Shown here piece after piece: positions 9,946 through 16,647 of a DNA stretch of 64,000 nt (the first letter of the stretch is position 1; each line of letters begins with the position of its first letter). The stretch is from an uncultured Alphaproteobacteria bacterium (lineage in GTDB: Bacteria > Pseudomonadota > Alphaproteobacteria > Rhodobacterales > Rhodobacteraceae). The stretch lies in the NCBI GenBank assembly GCA_902531755.1, contig CACAFI010000001.1:62001-126000 (forward strand). The letters run 5' to 3'. The notes beneath the pieces are model-generated. The model saw nothing but the letters and a program-made list of their open reading frames with translations, searched no databases and was not told where the DNA came from. Both the position numbers and the translations under genes were made by a program.

Positions 9946-10887
9946 TCAATCAATAGGTTGGTTAATTATGAACTTAGCTAGCCTTTTCTTGTCTACAAGA
10001 GAGGTCATCAGAGTATCGGTAAATATAGGTTTTTGATTTAGTGAGACAAATTGTTTCTTAAGGTCTATATCGGACCTATCGAGAATGAATGATTTGCAAA
10101 TGTCTTTGTAAATCTGCATACAAGAAAATGCATTTGGCTTGAAACCTAATTGTTTTAGCATTTTAGATGTAGGTCCTTTTACAGCTTTTCCTTGGATCAG
10201 CGGACTTATTGCTATCACCTTTTTATTGTTTTTTTGAATGATCGATTTAAATCCGGGTATTTCAAGTATTGGTTTTATGCTTACTAAAGGATTTGACGGA
10301 GCAATAATTATTAGTTCAGCGTTAAGGAGTGCTTTTTTTGCCTCTTTGGTAATTTTGGCTGATTTAATTCCGGTGTACTTTAGCTTTATAATTTTTGGTG
10401 AACACCGTTTTTTGACAAAATATTCCTGAAATGATATCCAGCCCGACTCAGTTTGCACCTCAGTTCTAATCTTGTCGTCAGTCGGTAAGATTATATCAGC
10501 CGTTATCCCCAGTTTTTTAGCGATCTCATTAGCGATAATTGTTGGACGATGATCTTTTAATAGTCTAAGGTGTCTGTAAATATGAAGACCAAAGTCGAGA
10601 TCACCTAAAGACATCCAGGTTTCTTCGCCCAATTTATTTAACATTGATAACGTTTTATAGTCGTCATTCTTTACTCCCCATCCTTGCTTTGGGTTCACCA
10701 TTCCTGAAAGTGTATACGTTAAGGTATCTATATCTGGAGAAACTCTTAGCCCATGGAACTCATCATCATCTGCAATGTTACCAATGATAGCGAGATTTAT
10801 ATCTTTTATGGAATGTAGTCCCTCTGCTAATTTTGCTCCGCCTACACCTCCCGCTATGAGAACGATATTTTTGATAGATCTTTTCAT
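9946..10887 (-). CDS. cofD: 2-phospho-L-lactate (or PEP) transferase to Fo
   Basis: This 313-residue enzyme joins the phospho-lactyl or phosphoenolpyruvyl guanosine donor to Fo, making F420-0. CofD motifs are clear: GGVGGAKLAEGL near residue 13, GNIADDDEFHGLRVSPDIDT at about 36-55, GWGVKND near 70, GDLDFGLHIYRHLRLL near 97, and IAPSNPLVSI near 195. It is the first gene of the leftward run, and the 160-bp gap to the divergent TPR gene should hold the operon promoter. cofC and cofGH (fbiC), needed for donor and Fo synthesis, are not in this window and must lie elsewhere if the pathway is complete. Confidence 0.94.
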   Translation of the reverse strand: MKRSIKNIVLIAGGVGGAKLAEGLHSIKDINLAIIGNIADDDEFHGLRVSPDIDTLTYTLSGMVNPKQGWGVKNDDYKTLSMLNKLGEETWMSLGDLDFGLHIYRHLRLLKDHRPTIIANEIAKKLGITADIILPTDDKIRTEVQTESGWISFQEYFVKKRCSPKIIKLKYTGIKSAKITKEAKKALLNAELIIIAPSNPLVSIKPILEIPGFKSIIQKNNKKVIAISPLIQGKAVKGPTSKMLKQLGFKPNAFSCMQIYKDICKSFILDRSDIDLKKQFVSLNQKPIFTDTLMTSLVDKKRLAKFIINQPID

Positions 10888-11047
10888 TTTCTCTAAAGTT
10901 AGTATCTTTATTTTAGCTTCCGAAAGTGGGTATAATTAACTCAGCTAAAGTTAAATGTAAACATTTGATAGAGTTTTTAAATTCTGGCTTGAAAAAAAGA
11001 ATATTACGCTAAGTCTACAGAAGAGATCAATTGGCATCTACGTTTCA

Positions 11048-11614
11048 ATGGTAAAAAAACTTATATATATCTGTTGCTTTGCAATCTGCTTTACCTTTTT
11101 GATTACATCACTTTCTCTCTCATCCAAAGAGAAAAAAAGAATAGAAATACTGCTTGATCAATTAGCATATTCACCAAGCTCCTCTAATGCAGGGCTTATA
11201 AGAAGAGAAATTTGGAGTTTGTGGTTAGAAGGGTATATCGATAAAACAAATAAGAGCAAGATCGATGAAGCATTAGACTTATTCAATGCTGGAAAACTAG
11301 AAAAAGCAAAGATAGCGTTTAGCGAAATAATTGAACTAGATCCCGATTATGTAGAAGGATGGAATAAGAGGGCAACGGTGAAATTTTTATTGGGTGATTT
11401 CTATGGATCACTTAAAGATATTGAGGAAGTGCTCAAAAGACAGCCTCGTCACTTTGGAGCAATATCTGGTTCTGGGCTTATTCATATTCACAATAGCGAT
11501 TTTCTTGAAGCGTATAAATCATACAAGAGGCTCACTGAGATCGATCCCCAGAATGAGGATGGTAAAAGGTTTTTGCCTATGCTAGAAAGCAAAATATATG
11601 GAAAAAGTTTATAA
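11048..11614 (+). CDS. TPR-repeat protein with N-terminal anchor
   Basis: This 188-residue protein has a hydrophobic N-terminal segment at about residues 5-25 (signal or anchor) and a helical body. At least two tetratricopeptide units are visible at about 75-150: ALDLFNAGKLEKAKIAFSEI followed by LDPDYVEGWNKRA, and then KRQPRHFGAISGSG and TEIDPQNEDG. It is likely periplasmic or membrane-tethered and mediates protein contacts; no enzymatic motif is present. It is divergent from cofD and lies 3 bp before the next frame. There is no strong Shine-Dalgarno. Similar small TPR proteins are common and mostly uncharacterised in alphaproteobacteria. Confidence 0.8.
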   Translation: MVKKLIYICCFAICFTFLITSLSLSSKEKKRIEILLDQLAYSPSSSNAGLIRREIWSLWLEGYIDKTNKSKIDEALDLFNAGKLEKAKIAFSEIIELDPDYVEGWNKRATVKFLLGDFYGSLKDIEEVLKRQPRHFGAISGSGLIHIHNSDFLEAYKSYKRLTEIDPQNEDGKRFLPMLESKIYGKSL

Positions 11615-11626
11615 AAAATGCAACCA

Positions 11627-11956
11627 ATGACGGCATATCTCTGCCTTTTAGCTGCAATTGTCTTTGAGGTGTGTGGTACTCTTTTGTTACCCGCGTCTCA
11701 AAACTTTACAAACGCAAAAGCTACTATATCTCTAGTGTTACTCTACGGTATTTCTTTTTACTTTTTGTCAATTGTTGTGAACTTTATTCCTATTGCGATC
11801 ATGTATGCTACTTGGAGTGGATTAGGAATTTTTACTTTGGCCTTAGTATCGTATTTCGCTTTCAATCAATCTCTCAACTCTTTGTCTCTGATAGGATTAG
11901 TTCTAATAGTTATTGGTGTTATTCTCGTAAATATGAATATCACGTTACCCAAATAG
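11627..11956 (+). CDS. Small multidrug resistance (SMR) transporter
   Basis: This roughly 109-residue protein has four transmembrane helices, the size and layout of EmrE/QacE. Starting at the ATG at 11627 places the essential membrane glutamate (AAIVFEV) at residue 14, exactly as in EmrE. The alternative ATG at 11618 would add three residues and put it at 17. Helix 3 carries the conserved YATWSGLGIF, matching the family's A-x-W-x-G-x-G. The dimer probably exchanges protons for cationic compounds or guanidinium-like metabolites; QAC-type and Gdx-type SMRs cannot be separated with confidence here. It converges with the thioesterase gene, 11 bp apart. Confidence 0.9.
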   Translation: MTAYLCLLAAIVFEVCGTLLLPASQNFTNAKATISLVLLYGISFYFLSIVVNFIPIAIMYATWSGLGIFTLALVSYFAFNQSLNSLSLIGLVLIVIGVILVNMNITLPK

Positions 11957-11967
11957 ATTACTAAAAA

Positions 11968-12399
11968 CTATTTATTCATCCCGTGCGTATCGAAAAGGAA
12001 CCCTGTATGAAGACAGGAAGCTACCAATTTATTCTTTTCTTTAAAAACCTTACCTTCTACCGAAACGATATTTTTGCCTATTTTCAAGACGGATGCCTTT
12101 ATTATTGCAGGCTCTAGCGACAATGGCCGATGGAATGTTGTGTGGAAGTCCGTTGTGTTAGGAAATCTTTTGCCTTTAGTAGAAAACAAAACACATAGTG
12201 CAGTACAATCATCTAGTACACTCGTAATCATTCCGCCCTGTACATTTCCTTGAGGGTTTAAACAATCAGGAGGAAAGCACACTTTAAAAACAAATTCATT
12301 ATCATATTCCTCCAAAAAATTGATTGAAAAAAATTTCCCAACACCCTTGCTTTGGTAGACCTTCATTACGGCATCAATCAGAGCTTTTTCAATAGACAT
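11968..12399 (-). CDS. PaaI-like hotdog thioesterase
   Basis: This 143-residue single-domain hotdog-fold protein probably hydrolyses acyl-CoA thioesters. The PaaI/4HBT pattern is visible: LNPQGNVQGGMITSVLDDCTAL at about residues 47-70, where the GG and the Asp of the long helix form the active site, followed by TDFHTTFHRPLSL at about 85-97. The length is normal. It is monocistronic, convergent with the SMR gene and divergent from the micro-ORF before pobA. The acyl group is not predictable; an aromatic acyl-CoA would suit the nearby pobA, but that is speculative. Confidence 0.85.
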   Translation of the reverse strand: MSIEKALIDAVMKVYQSKGVGKFFSINFLEEYDNEFVFKVCFPPDCLNPQGNVQGGMITSVLDDCTALCVLFSTKGKRFPNTTDFHTTFHRPLSLEPAIIKASVLKIGKNIVSVEGKVFKEKNKLVASCLHTGFLFDTHGMNK

Positions 12400-12525
12400 C
12401 TCGACTCACCCAATAGGCTATATTGTTTCCTAAAACTGTTATTTCTGGTCTTTGAGTCAATTATGAATTTTATAGTTTGAGAAGAATACAAAATATCTTA
12501 CATTATACATTAGAGTTTAACAACT

Positions 12526-12540
12526 GAAAGGAGGTGGTCC
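12526..12540 (+). promoter_or_regulatory. Extended Shine-Dalgarno of the 28-codon ORF
   Basis: GAAAGGAGGTGGTCC can pair along 15 nt with the usual 3' end of 16S rRNA (GGATCACCTCCTTTC), 14 positions being Watson-Crick and one G:U. It lies directly before the ATG at 12542, with 7 nt between GGAGG and the start. Ordinary genes in this window show 4-7 nt Shine-Dalgarnos. Confidence 0.8.
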
Positions 12541-12541
12541 A

Positions 12542-12628
12542 ATGTCTAGTGATTATTCGATGATAGTGGCAGACATAGACACCCTCTCGACAAAAATTTT
12601 CGAGGGGCAAAAGGGGGTCTGGCACTAA
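12542..12628 (+). CDS. 28-residue micropeptide / leader ORF of unknown function
   Basis: ATG at 12542 to TAA at 12626-12628 encodes 28 residues, beginning MSSDYSMIVADIDTLSTK and ending GQKGVWH. I do not recognise a family. It has no signal peptide, no membrane segment and no run of one amino acid, as a classical attenuator leader would have. Support for translation comes from the 15-nt Shine-Dalgarno immediately upstream and the intrinsic terminator 13 nt after the stop, which together form a compact transcription unit. A small hairpin (CCCTC/GAGGG) lies inside the coding sequence at about 12582-12606. It could be a free-standing peptide gene or a leader controlling pobA. Confidence 0.65.
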   Translation: MSSDYSMIVADIDTLSTKIFEGQKGVWH

Positions 12629-12640
12629 ATCGTCAGTCAC

Positions 12641-12672
12641 CGAAGGAGGCTTAACAGCCTCCTTCGCTTTTT
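12641..12672 (+). terminator. Intrinsic terminator between the micro-ORF and pobA
   Basis: A perfect 10-bp stem, CGAAGGAGGC / GCCTCCTTCG, encloses the loop TTAACA and is followed by CTTTTT. This is a textbook rho-independent terminator and ends only 5 nt before the pobA ATG. The 5' arm contains GAAGGAGG, a Shine-Dalgarno-like sequence that is sequestered in the stem. Confidence 0.92.
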
Positions 12673-12677
12673 AAATT

Positions 12678-13859
12678 ATGGTAAATTTTAAAACACAAGT
12701 AACGATTATAGGTGGTGGTCCATCGGGCCTATTATTATCCCAGTTGCTTATGAATGAGGGTATAGAAACCATCGTTCTAGAGAAACACACTAAAAGCCAT
12801 GTATTATCAAGAATAAGAGCAGGTGTTCTGGAGAGCGGGACCGTAGAAATATTGAAGCAAGCTGGTGTGGGTGAAAGAATAGATATTGATGGGTTCGTTC
12901 ATGAAGGTACTTATCTGTCTTCAGAAAATAAAGGTTTCAGAGTTTCTTTTTCAGAGACCGTGGGAAAAAGCGTTACAATTTTTGGACAAACTGAAGTAAC
13001 AAAAGATATATATCAAAAGCAAGAGGAAAGAGAGGCTAATATCTTTTTCCAAGTAAAAAACGTAAATATAATCGACCCAAAGTCTTCAAAGACGGAGGTA
13101 ATATTTTCAGATGAAATGGGGAAAGAAAATAAAATTGTGTCCGATTTTATTGTAGGCTGTGATGGATTTCATGGCGTTAGCAGACAACGCATACCTTTAA
13201 ACCAAAGAAAAGAGTATGAAAGAATATATCCATTCGGCTGGTTAGGTATTTTGTCTGAAACCCCTCCCGTCAGTGATGAATTGATTTATGCCAACACTAG
13301 TGATGGATTTGCTTTATGCTCGATGAGGAATAATAATCTATCAAGATACTATCTTCAGTGTGATGTGAATACTAGAGCAGAGGACTATTCGGATGATTAT
13401 TTTTGGAAGGAACTAATTAAACGACTGCCCGAGAATTCAAAGGATAATTTAAGGACTGGTCCTTCAATTGAGAAATCTATCGCTCCGTTGAGGAGTTTCG
13501 TTGTCGAGCCGCTTCAATACGGGAATCTCTTTCTTGTAGGAGACGCTGCTCACATTGTGCCTCCAACTGGAGCTAAGGGTTTAAACCTAGCGGTGTCAGA
13601 TGTGTATTATTTATCTCAAGGTCTTATATCCTTTTATAGAGGAGAGGGTGATAAGAAATTGTTTAACTACTCTAAAACGGCTTTGAATAGAATATGGAAA
13701 GCAGTAAGGTTTAGTTGGTGGATGACTACTTTGATGCATGAGTTTCCTGAAACTAAAGAATTCGATAGGAAAATAAAAATAAGTGAATTAGAGTACCTTT
13801 CTCACTCTAAATTTGCGCAAGCCCATTTTGCTGAGAATTACGTGGGCGTACCAATGTGA
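12678..13859 (+). CDS. pobA: 4-hydroxybenzoate 3-monooxygenase
   Basis: This 393-residue flavoprotein converts 4-hydroxybenzoate to protocatechuate with NADPH and O2. FAD motifs are GGGPSGLLLSQLL (about 12-24), RIRAGVLE (about 43-50) and GDAAHIVPPTGAKGLNLA near residue 290. All residues that hold 4-hydroxybenzoate in the Pseudomonas enzyme are present in context: ELIYAN (Tyr201 equivalent), ALCSMR (Ser212, Arg214), SRYYLQC (Tyr222) and AENYVG (Tyr385). Substrate and reaction are therefore well supported. The ATG sits 5 nt after a strong terminator and has no Shine-Dalgarno. The stop overlaps the next gene by ATGA. No protocatechuate ring-cleavage genes are in the window. Confidence 0.95.
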   Translation: MVNFKTQVTIIGGGPSGLLLSQLLMNEGIETIVLEKHTKSHVLSRIRAGVLESGTVEILKQAGVGERIDIDGFVHEGTYLSSENKGFRVSFSETVGKSVTIFGQTEVTKDIYQKQEEREANIFFQVKNVNIIDPKSSKTEVIFSDEMGKENKIVSDFIVGCDGFHGVSRQRIPLNQRKEYERIYPFGWLGILSETPPVSDELIYANTSDGFALCSMRNNNLSRYYLQCDVNTRAEDYSDDYFWKELIKRLPENSKDNLRTGPSIEKSIAPLRSFVVEPLQYGNLFLVGDAAHIVPPTGAKGLNLAVSDVYYLSQGLISFYRGEGDKKLFNYSKTALNRIWKAVRFSWWMTTLMHEFPETKEFDRKIKISELEYLSHSKFAQAHFAENYVGVPM

Positions 13860-14437
13860 AACAGTTATTAGAAATAGCTTTAAAGGTTATAGAAGAAGAA
13901 ATAATACCAGAAACAATAGAGAGTGTGGCAAGGGGTAATAAGGTGTTTGGCGGAGCAATTCTGACTAAAAATGACTATGCAACCCTCACCATAGGAGTGA
14001 ACCAAGAAACAGAAAATCCTCTTTTCCATGGAGAAATATCTACGCTAAACAAATTTTTTGCTGAAAACAAAAATAGGTCCACAGATGATCTCATATTTTT
14101 ATCAACTCATGAGCCTTGTCCGATGTGTTTATCAGCGATTACTTGGGCAGGGTTTGACATCATTTATTATTTCTTCAATTATCAAGAGACAAAGAAGACA
14201 TTTAACATATCGCATGATTTGGACATTCTATCTGAAGTGTTTGGGAGATCTGATGGAAAATATAATAAAGAAAATTATTTTTGGAAATGTTATGCAATAA
14301 AGGAGCTTATCAGCAAACTAGAGCCAGAAAGCAAGGATAATTTATTGGAGAGAGCGGAACGGATATCTTCAATCTATGATAGCTTGTCCAATGAGTATCA
14401 AAATAAGAAAAATGATAATAGTATCCCGCTTAGCTAG
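13856..14437 (+). CDS. Cytidine/deoxycytidylate-deaminase-fold protein
   Basis: This 193-residue protein has the zinc deaminase signature: H58-G-E60 in LFHGEISTL, and P87-C-P-M-C91 in HEPCPMCLSAITWAG. These supply the His/Cys/Cys zinc ligands and the catalytic Glu of the CDA/TadA/guanine deaminase superfamily. The family's usual HAE is HGE here. A C-terminal helical extension of about 80 residues is unlike TadA. The 4-bp overlap with pobA indicates co-translation, which is unusual for a nucleobase deaminase. It may act on an aromatic or heterocyclic amine, or on a base; the substrate is unknown. Confidence 0.78.
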   Translation: MKQLLEIALKVIEEEIIPETIESVARGNKVFGGAILTKNDYATLTIGVNQETENPLFHGEISTLNKFFAENKNRSTDDLIFLSTHEPCPMCLSAITWAGFDIIYYFFNYQETKKTFNISHDLDILSEVFGRSDGKYNKENYFWKCYAIKELISKLEPESKDNLLERAERISSIYDSLSNEYQNKKNDNSIPLS

Positions 14438-14514
14438 ATATAAATTGAGATTGCTCTAATTATATGACGTCGGTCAACAAACAACGTTAAATTGGTTTTT
14501 AAGGAGTATAAAAT

Positions 14515-14913
14515 ATGTTTGATGAAAAAGATTACTTTGATCCCAGAAAATCACAATTAAATGTAATTGGTACAACTCTTGAACCTTGTTCCACTGACCC
14601 ATTAACTGGGTTTTTGAGAGATGGTTGTTGTAGTTGGGATCCTAGAGACGGAGGCAGTCATACGGTCTGCGCAATAATGACAACAGACTTTCTTGAGTTT
14701 TCAAAAGATAGAGGAAATGATTTATCGACACCTAGACCAGAATATCAATTTGAGGGCTTAAAGGATGGAGATCGCTGGTGTCTTTGTGCAGCAAGATGGG
14801 AAGAAGCTAGGCTGGCAGGTAAGGCGCCCAAAGTTGTTCTTGAATCAACGAATATCAAATGCCTAGATATCTGTGATTTAGAACATTTAAAAATACACAC
14901 AGGAGGAAATTAG
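14515..14913 (+). CDS. DUF2237 family protein
   Basis: This 132-residue soluble protein is recognised by LNVIGTTLEPCSTDPLTGFL and RDGCC near residues 16-42, DGGSHTVCAIMT near 45 and GDRWCLCAARW near 85, the conserved cysteine-rich blocks of DUF2237. Members are about 120-130 residues long, widespread in bacteria and some eukaryotes, and have no established function. The conserved Cys residues suggest metal or redox chemistry, but this is not shown. AAGGAG precedes the ATG. The gene abuts the next one without a gap, and a 77-bp spacer separates it from the deaminase. Confidence 0.85.
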   Translation: MFDEKDYFDPRKSQLNVIGTTLEPCSTDPLTGFLRDGCCSWDPRDGGSHTVCAIMTTDFLEFSKDRGNDLSTPRPEYQFEGLKDGDRWCLCAARWEEARLAGKAPKVVLESTNIKCLDICDLEHLKIHTGGN

Positions 14914-15324
14914 ATGTCAGAAAATTCACATGACAATGGAGGTTTTAGGGTCTTCTCATTATCTATTGAATTACTAACAACAATTTATGGTCTGTTTATG
15001 GTCCTCTGGGCTTTTTCCATATCATCAGTTTCAGGAAGTTCCTCTATAACCTCTATGATACCTGCCTTCTTTGGGTTTCCACTAGTGCTTATTGGATTTA
15101 TATCAATGATCAAGCCGACATTTAGAAAAGCTTTAATGCATATAGCGGTATTGATAGGTATCATCGCTTTCTTGGGCGGCCTCGACTTCTTTAGAGGAAT
15201 GTTTACTAATTATTATGCCGGATTATCAAAGCTCATGCTGCTGATTACGGGGTCTGTTTATGTATATTTTTGCGTCCAGAGTTTTATCTTTATACGACGA
15301 CAAAAAAATCTGAAGTCTAATTAA
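14914..15324 (+). CDS. Small membrane protein with four helices, unknown function
   Basis: This 136-residue protein has hydrophobic segments at about residues 15-37, 45-66, 72-92 and 102-125 and a basic C-terminus (RRQKNLK). The ATG follows the DUF2237 stop directly, with GGAGGA before it, so the pair is co-translated. FFGFPLVLIGFISMIKP and GGLDFFRGMF are the most distinctive stretches. I do not recognise a family with a known role. It is probably an inner-membrane protein; no catalytic or transport motif is seen. Confidence 0.75.
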   Translation: MSENSHDNGGFRVFSLSIELLTTIYGLFMVLWAFSISSVSGSSSITSMIPAFFGFPLVLIGFISMIKPTFRKALMHIAVLIGIIAFLGGLDFFRGMFTNYYAGLSKLMLLITGSVYVYFCVQSFIFIRRQKNLKSN

Positions 15325-15357
15325 AAATAATGTCCTAGAATTTTTAGATATTTTTAG

Positions 15358-15388
15358 TTGACACAAGAAAAATTTACTCCATTTTACT
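15358..15388 (+). promoter_or_regulatory. Possible promoter of the pseudoazurin gene
   Basis: A perfect -35 box TTGACA lies at 15358-15363. The -10 region (15381-15388, ATTTTACT) matches TATAAT poorly, with TTTACT at a 19-bp spacing as the best fit. AGGAGG at 15411-15416 then sets the translation start at 15422. Confidence 0.35.
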
Positions 15389-15421
15389 GCGTGGGGACCA
15401 CAACTCGTATAGGAGGATATT

Positions 15422-15862
15422 ATGAGATTTTTACCATTAACGTTAACATTGTTAGCTAGTTTTTTTGTAACCGGGGCTATTTGGGCAGCAGACATTGAAG
15501 TAAAAATGCTAAATAAAGGTGAAGAAGGAAAAATGGTATTTGAGCCTTCATTTATTAAAGCTCAAAAAGGTGACAATATCATTTTTCTGCCTACTGATAA
15601 AGGGCACATGGCCGCGTCGATAAAGGGATTAATCCCTGAGGGAGCTAAAAAGTTCAAGAGTAAAATCAATAAGAAATTTACTTACACGGTAGAGGTCGAA
15701 GGTCTATATGGGATTCGGTGCACACCACACTACGCAAACGGTATGGTTGCTCTAATCCAAGTCGGCGATTCTGTTGATCCGTCTGATTTTTTAAAAGGAA
15801 AAAAAGTTCCGAAAAAATCTAAAGAGAGGCTCGAAAAATATTTAAGTCAAGTTGGGTCTTAA
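15422..15862 (+). CDS. Pseudoazurin (type 1 copper protein)
   Basis: This 146-residue periplasmic blue-copper electron carrier has a signal peptide ending near residue 22 (GAIWA|A). With cleavage there, the copper ligands H62, C100, H103 and M108 become mature His40, Cys78, His81 and Met86, exactly the canonical pseudoazurin numbers. They lie in KGHMAAS and GIRCTPHYANGM. Pseudoazurins donate electrons to nitrite reductase, methylamine dehydrogenase or other periplasmic oxidases. None of these partners is next to it; a copper amine oxidase occurs at 57.5-59.5 kb, but that lacks a signal peptide and normally uses O2. Strong AGGAGG upstream suggests good expression. Confidence 0.93.
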   Translation: MRFLPLTLTLLASFFVTGAIWAADIEVKMLNKGEEGKMVFEPSFIKAQKGDNIIFLPTDKGHMAASIKGLIPEGAKKFKSKINKKFTYTVEVEGLYGIRCTPHYANGMVALIQVGDSVDPSDFLKGKKVPKKSKERLEKYLSQVGS

Positions 15863-16600
15863 CTATCTATTTTGTTTAAAGGATCTCCTCAGGGAGATCC
15901 ACACAAAGTAAGCCGTGCTCATTAACCATATTCCGAAAAATATTGCATGAAAGTCGTGTAATAAATAGCCGTGCTTATTTAAGATAAGAAAAACTGCGCT
16001 TACGGACCATACCCCAAGCATTAATAATGAAGAGTTTCGTAATTCCTTCACTCTTAAGGGGTGAATTATCTTAATTGGGATAAACGTTAGTACCAAACAG
16101 GTGCATATAGCTATGAAATTAAACCATAGCCCAAGGTCTAAAATAAAAAGAAAGAACACTAACAAGTTCCATAGTGCAGAAAAGCCTTTGAAATAATAAT
16201 CAGATGTCTTCATGTTTTTATCTGAAAAGGTGTAACAACTAGCCAACAAAATAGCGATGCAAGTAAGGTTGACAAGATTATATGGAACCATTGAGAACCA
16301 ATAAATCATCAATACAGGAAGTATTGAGTAGTTAAACATATCGATGACGTTGTCTAAAGTACTCCCGTCGACCTCTGGAAGTGCTTCTTCTACGTTAACG
16401 TATCTGGCTAGAGTGCCATCAACGCCGTCAATTATCAAAGCTAACCCCATAAATAAAAATGCTAAAGTTTGTTCACCATTTAGTATTGCTATTAAACCCA
16501 GAAAACCGAAAATAAGTCCGGATGCAGTGAAAATATGAGCCGCCCATGCAAAAGCTCTATTAACTTTTCTTGATTTAAAAACAATATCCTTTAGTTTCAT
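15863..16600 (-). CDS. pcs: Phosphatidylcholine synthase
   Basis: This 245-residue inner-membrane enzyme condenses CDP-diacylglycerol with choline to give phosphatidylcholine. The CDP-alcohol phosphotransferase motif is seen as DGVDGTLARYV near residue 58 and GSTLDNVIDMFNY near 78, with the wider spacing typical of bacterial Pcs. Downstream KTSDYYFKGFSALWN and FIPIKIIHPLRVK also match rhizobial Pcs. About seven to eight membrane helices are present. Pcs is largely alphaproteobacterial and implies choline uptake. A palindrome (GGATCTCC-TCAG-GGAGATCC, 15881-15900) lies within the last codons and may help end transcription. The gene ends base-to-base against pseudoazurin. Confidence 0.92.
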   Translation of the reverse strand: MKLKDIVFKSRKVNRAFAWAAHIFTASGLIFGFLGLIAILNGEQTLAFLFMGLALIIDGVDGTLARYVNVEEALPEVDGSTLDNVIDMFNYSILPVLMIYWFSMVPYNLVNLTCIAILLASCYTFSDKNMKTSDYYFKGFSALWNLLVFFLFILDLGLWFNFIAICTCLVLTFIPIKIIHPLRVKELRNSSLLMLGVWSVSAVFLILNKHGYLLHDFHAIFFGIWLMSTAYFVWISLRRSFKQNR

Positions 16601-16647
16601 GTCTTAAAAATAAATAAATGTGAATATATGTCAAACAATTAGAAGTT

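Noticed and set aside
11618-11626. ATG at 11618 as the SMR start
   Set aside because: It would put the essential membrane Glu at residue 17; the ATG at 11627 puts it at 14 as in EmrE and gives the normal length. Neither has a strong Shine-Dalgarno, so the choice is not certain.
15881-15900. Bidirectional terminator between pseudoazurin and pcs
   Set aside because: The 8-bp palindrome lies within the last codons of pcs and has no T-tract on the plus strand; on the minus strand it is followed only by TTTAAAC. A termination role is possible but not supported enough for a separate feature.
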